DNA from: Tritrichomonas musculus
Taxonomy: Eukaryota > Parabasalia > Tritrichomonadida > Tritrichomonadidae
Reading direction: 5' to 3'
DNA length: 64,000 nucleotides
Assembly (NCBI GenBank): GCA_039105265.1
Contig: JAPFFF010000063.1
Location: 620,001-684,000, forward strand
Shown piece after piece: positions 61,470-64,000 of this stretch (the first letter of the stretch is position 1; each line of letters opens with the position of its first letter). The notes beneath the pieces were generated by a model. That model saw nothing but the letters and a program-made list of their open reading frames with translations. It made no database searches and had not been told where the DNA came from. The position numbers were made by a program, and so were the translations under genes.

Positions 61470-62930
61470 TCATTTTTGCATTCTTGAAAGCCTCCGATGA
61501 TAATCATCCCCGTATCTCCAATTCTTAGTCCAAAATACTACATTATCTTCTAAATGAGGGGTACCATAAGATAAAGGAGACCATAAATAAAAACCAAATA
61601 AAGCAAGAATGCAAAAAGCCGCACAAAAAGTTCCTCTCCAGAAAGGTTTCAGCCATAAATCAATAGCAGCTCCAGTAGACATGCAACCAAAGATAAGAGG
61701 AATCAAATAGTGATACAAATATAATGATCTGGGAATCAAATAAAATGGGAAAAAAGAAACGCTCCAACCTATTACAAAGCGGATAGCAATGTGGAATTTT
61801 TCTTTTTTAAAAGCAAAAAGAACGAAAAGTAAGGCGAAAAATGCTGGATAGTAAACAAAAACATTACCAATGCAATCAACTTCAGTTCCAAATCTACTCC
61901 AAAATGCAACAAAGTTGCCGGTTAGCAAAGGCCAGTTTTGTGGTCGGCTTTGGTATGGATGAAAAGCTTTTATCCCCATATTTCCTGCATGCATATCAAC
62001 AGCAAGTGCAACAACTCGAAGATATGTTGATGGAAAAGATGCACGCCAGCCCCAGAGCTCACCACTAAGATGGTGATTGTCGATAAGTTGTTTTTGCATC
62101 ATCTGGGGTAAATAACTTGTTCCTGTCCCATGATATAATAAAAGAAGGTTATGAATAACAAATGATAAAAGATGAACAATAACAACACTGCCTAAAAGGA
62201 TTGATCCCCTAGTAACTATTTCGTCAAAAAAGTCATAATTAATTTTTGGGAATATTTGTAAGATTTGAATAATTTCAACAAAGCCAGTATATAACATCAG
62301 CCCCCATGCTGTGTTTTTGCATGCACATGGAAGACCAAGAATAACTCCGCATAAAATTAGATGAGCAAAAAAGTGTTCATGTAAAGGTGAAAGACTGGTA
62401 AAATATGAAAAATAAGCTAGAAATAAACAAGAAAAAAAATGGAGCATTCCATCACTAAGAATAAATCGATGTTCTGTAAGTAGAGATGTATCGCATGCAA
62501 CCAAAAATCCACTTAAAAAGGAAGATGAGTAACTGAACGATGAATAGCGCATAGCTGTATATATTAATGGAGAGCAAAATGAAGAAAATATAGTTGGAGT
62601 TACTCTTAATATAACATAATCTGGAGTCAAATATTGATTTCCATATAATTTTTCAAAGTCAATTTCTCCTTTGTATTGAGAAAAATTAGCGATTAAAAAC
62701 ATTACAAGCTTGCCAAATGGAGGATGAATGTCAAAAAAATATTCAGATTTTGTATAAAAATTCGTAAAATTGCCGAAATGAACTTCATCAAAGCAAACGT
62801 AATCAGGATTTTGAATCATCCATAAATGAATTGCGAGGGAAAAAGATGATAGTATTAAAATTAAAATCGAGTCTGTTGTTGTAAATGTCTCTATTCTTTG
62901 AAGAGGAATTTTCAACATAAATTTGACCAT
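61470..62930 (-). CDS. PMT: Protein O-mannosyltransferase (PMT, GT39) without MIR domains
   Basis: A multi-pass ER glycosyltransferase that would move mannose from dolichyl-phosphate-mannose to Ser/Thr of secretory proteins. 486 residues with about ten hydrophobic segments. The first luminal loop has FDEVHFGNF, containing the catalytic/donor DE motif, and FFDIHPPFGKLVMF, the PMT signature HPPFGK. The C-terminal four-TM region reads YLIPRSLYLYHYLIPLIFG. Usual eukaryotic PMTs have 700-900 residues, with three MIR motifs in the central luminal loop. Here that loop is only about 80 residues (YHGTGTSYLPQMM to QSRPQNWPLL) and no MIR motif is present. The start MVKFMLKIPLQRIETF places a short cytosolic tail before the first TM. 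Confidence 0.88.
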   Translation of the reverse strand: MVKFMLKIPLQRIETFTTTDSILILILSSFSLAIHLWMIQNPDYVCFDEVHFGNFTNFYTKSEYFFDIHPPFGKLVMFLIANFSQYKGEIDFEKLYGNQYLTPDYVILRVTPTIFSSFCSPLIYTAMRYSSFSYSSSFLSGFLVACDTSLLTEHRFILSDGMLHFFSCLFLAYFSYFTSLSPLHEHFFAHLILCGVILGLPCACKNTAWGLMLYTGFVEIIQILQIFPKINYDFFDEIVTRGSILLGSVVIVHLLSFVIHNLLLLYHGTGTSYLPQMMQKQLIDNHHLSGELWGWRASFPSTYLRVVALAVDMHAGNMGIKAFHPYQSRPQNWPLLTGNFVAFWSRFGTEVDCIGNVFVYYPAFFALLFVLFAFKKEKFHIAIRFVIGWSVSFFPFYLIPRSLYLYHYLIPLIFGCMSTGAAIDLWLKPFWRGTFCAAFCILALFGFYLWSPLSYGTPHLEDNVVFWTKNWRYGDDYHRRLSRMQK

Positions 62931-63134
62931 TTAATTTGCCTAGTTATTAAAAAAACTGACCATAATAAATAAATGATTCATTTTAGCATGTATAAATAAA
63001 TAAATCTTAAAGATTTGATCTTTTAAATGAAGCAGTTTTATTCAAAATTTCAAACCCAAATATTTTGAAAATAAAAATAATAATTTTGATATAATTTAAA
63101 GCAGAGAGGAATTTAAAGAATAAAGCAATGAATA

Positions 63135-64000
63135 TTACGGCAAAGCTTGGTAATCATCAGAAATATCAGGAACATTCTTTCTACGTAGTTCGGCAACAAT
63201 TCCTTGACGAACTTCATTATAATTATTTCGAACATCTTTTTCAGGTAATTTTCCTTCTTTAATTTCGTTTAAAGCTAAATCTCGCATTGATTGAAGAAGT
63301 GTTTGAAGAGCATCGACTGAAAAATTACGAAAATGTCTTTTCTGAGCTTGTTTAAATGCAGAATTGCTACTTTTAGTATCCCCATCTGCAAAAACTGGAG
63401 TCCAATTTGAAAGTCCTCCACTCTGTTTTTGACCTTGATTTTGGACGATCATTGTTCCTGTGTCACAAGGAATAAAAGTTCCATTTGATTCTGAATTGAA
63501 AAGAATTGTTTTGACTTGATCATCATTAAAATTGCATACTTCTTCCTCCTCCTCTTCTTCTTCTTCCTCTTCTTCTGCCGCTTCTTCGCCTTCTTCATCT
63601 GCTTTTGCTTTGGCTTCTCTGTAATCTTCAACGAGCTTACCAACAATATTTTTTCCATTATTTTTAGTGACTTGTGTAATAAATGGATCTTGAATCAATT
63701 CTGCTGCAGTTGGTCTAAGATCTGATTTTTTATTGAGTGCGCGTGATATAAATTTCTTGAATTCGGGTGATGAATTCTCTGGTGGTTTTGGTGGTTCGCT
63801 GTTTACTATAGTATTCAAAACAAGGTAAACTTTATTGATTTCAGAAAATGGAGGTTCCCCATTTTTAAGTTCAAGCGCGGTAATTCCTAGCGACCATATG
63901 TCTGCTTTAGTATCTGTTCCAGTAGCTAAAATAACTTCAGGTGCCATCCAATTTGGAGATCCTATTTTTGTTAAAGTTTTTGCAGCTTCACTATTATCAA
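63135..64000 (-). CDS. STE20/MST (Hippo-type) protein kinase, 3' part, runs off the right edge
   Basis: The visible 288 codons begin inside the activation segment (DNSEAAKTLTKIGSPNWMAP), continue into APEVILATGTDTKADIWSLG (subdomains VIII-IX) and the C-lobe end RPTAAELIQDPFI. A linker with an acidic Glu run of about 14 follows. The last 60 residues, FRNFSVDALQTLLQSMRDLA through EVRQGIVAELRRK, follow the SARAH-domain helix pattern of MST1/2 (dimerisation and scaffold binding in the Hippo pathway). SGTFIPCDTGTMIV-like text in the linker also recalls MST kinases. The catalytic HRD and the ATP loop are outside the window. STE20/MST family membership is clear; a SARAH partner protein is not seen here. 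Confidence 0.87.
   Translation of the reverse strand, partial: DNSEAAKTLTKIGSPNWMAPEVILATGTDTKADIWSLGITALELKNGEPPFSEINKVYLVLNTIVNSEPPKPPENSSPEFKKFISRALNKKSDLRPTAAELIQDPFITQVTKNNGKNIVGKLVEDYREAKAKADEEGEEAAEEEEEEEEEEEEVCNFNDDQVKTILFNSESNGTFIPCDTGTMIVQNQGQKQSGGLSNWTPVFADGDTKSSNSAFKQAQKRHFRNFSVDALQTLLQSMRDLALNEIKEGKLPEKDVRNNYNEVRQGIVAELRRKNVPDISDDYQALP

Overview
The window looks like a parabasalid (trichomonad) nuclear contig, most probably Tritrichomonas. That is an inference from these points: DNA of very low GC, long intronless genes, 5' leaders of only about 6-40 nt opened by Inr-like TCA(T/A)TT motifs just before the ATG, and a high load of DNA transposons (hAT, Kolobok-like, Mutator-like, pogo-like, ISXO2/Merlin) plus a Polinton/Maverick relic. 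No organism-specific marker such as rRNA is present.

Host gene layout. The left edge carries the 5' part of elongation factor 2 (minus). It is followed by a NEDD8-activating-type E1 (UBA3-like), an LCAT/lysosomal-phospholipase-like acyltransferase, a PP1-like phosphatase with long insertions, an unknown helical protein, and a 2854-residue protein with a WD40 N-terminus, a coiled coil, an acidic repeat region and DG-type repeats. Next come three coiled-coil proteins, two of them clear paralogues of each other. A small membrane protein, a helical protein, a degenerate kinase-like/discoidin protein, a giant USP deubiquitinase and a possible NOP53-like nucleolar protein follow, all on the plus strand at 35.5-47.5 kb. 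At the right end are a MIR-less protein O-mannosyltransferase and the 3' part of an MST/Hippo-type kinase with a C-terminal SARAH-like helix. These are mostly unrelated housekeeping or cytoskeletal genes, each with its own promoter; I see no operon.

Mobile regions. Four blocks are built mainly of transposons, and I could place ends on many of them by reading terminal inverted repeats (TIRs) and target-site duplications (TSDs). (1) 1.3-5.5 kb: a 286-bp TA-flanked MITE and a 2.2-kb Mutator-like element that stops 51 bp before the UBA3 Inr. (2) 6.95-11.05 kb: a 4.1-kb hAT element with an internally deleted transposase, carrying a nested 1-kb TIR element. (3) 29.3-30.1 kb: a 0.8-kb element with an 8-bp TSD. 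(4) 47.8-61.2 kb: a non-autonomous hAT with a perfect 8-bp TSD; a TTAA-flanked Kolobok-like element with a transposase interrupted by one TGA and with two smaller TTAA-type insertions inside it; an ISXO2 relic abutting a broken Polinton polymerase relic; an open pogo-like transposase gene with a triplicated promoter segment; and a TTAA element nested inside a Mutator-like one.

No tRNA, rRNA, CRISPR array or spliceosomal intron was recognised.
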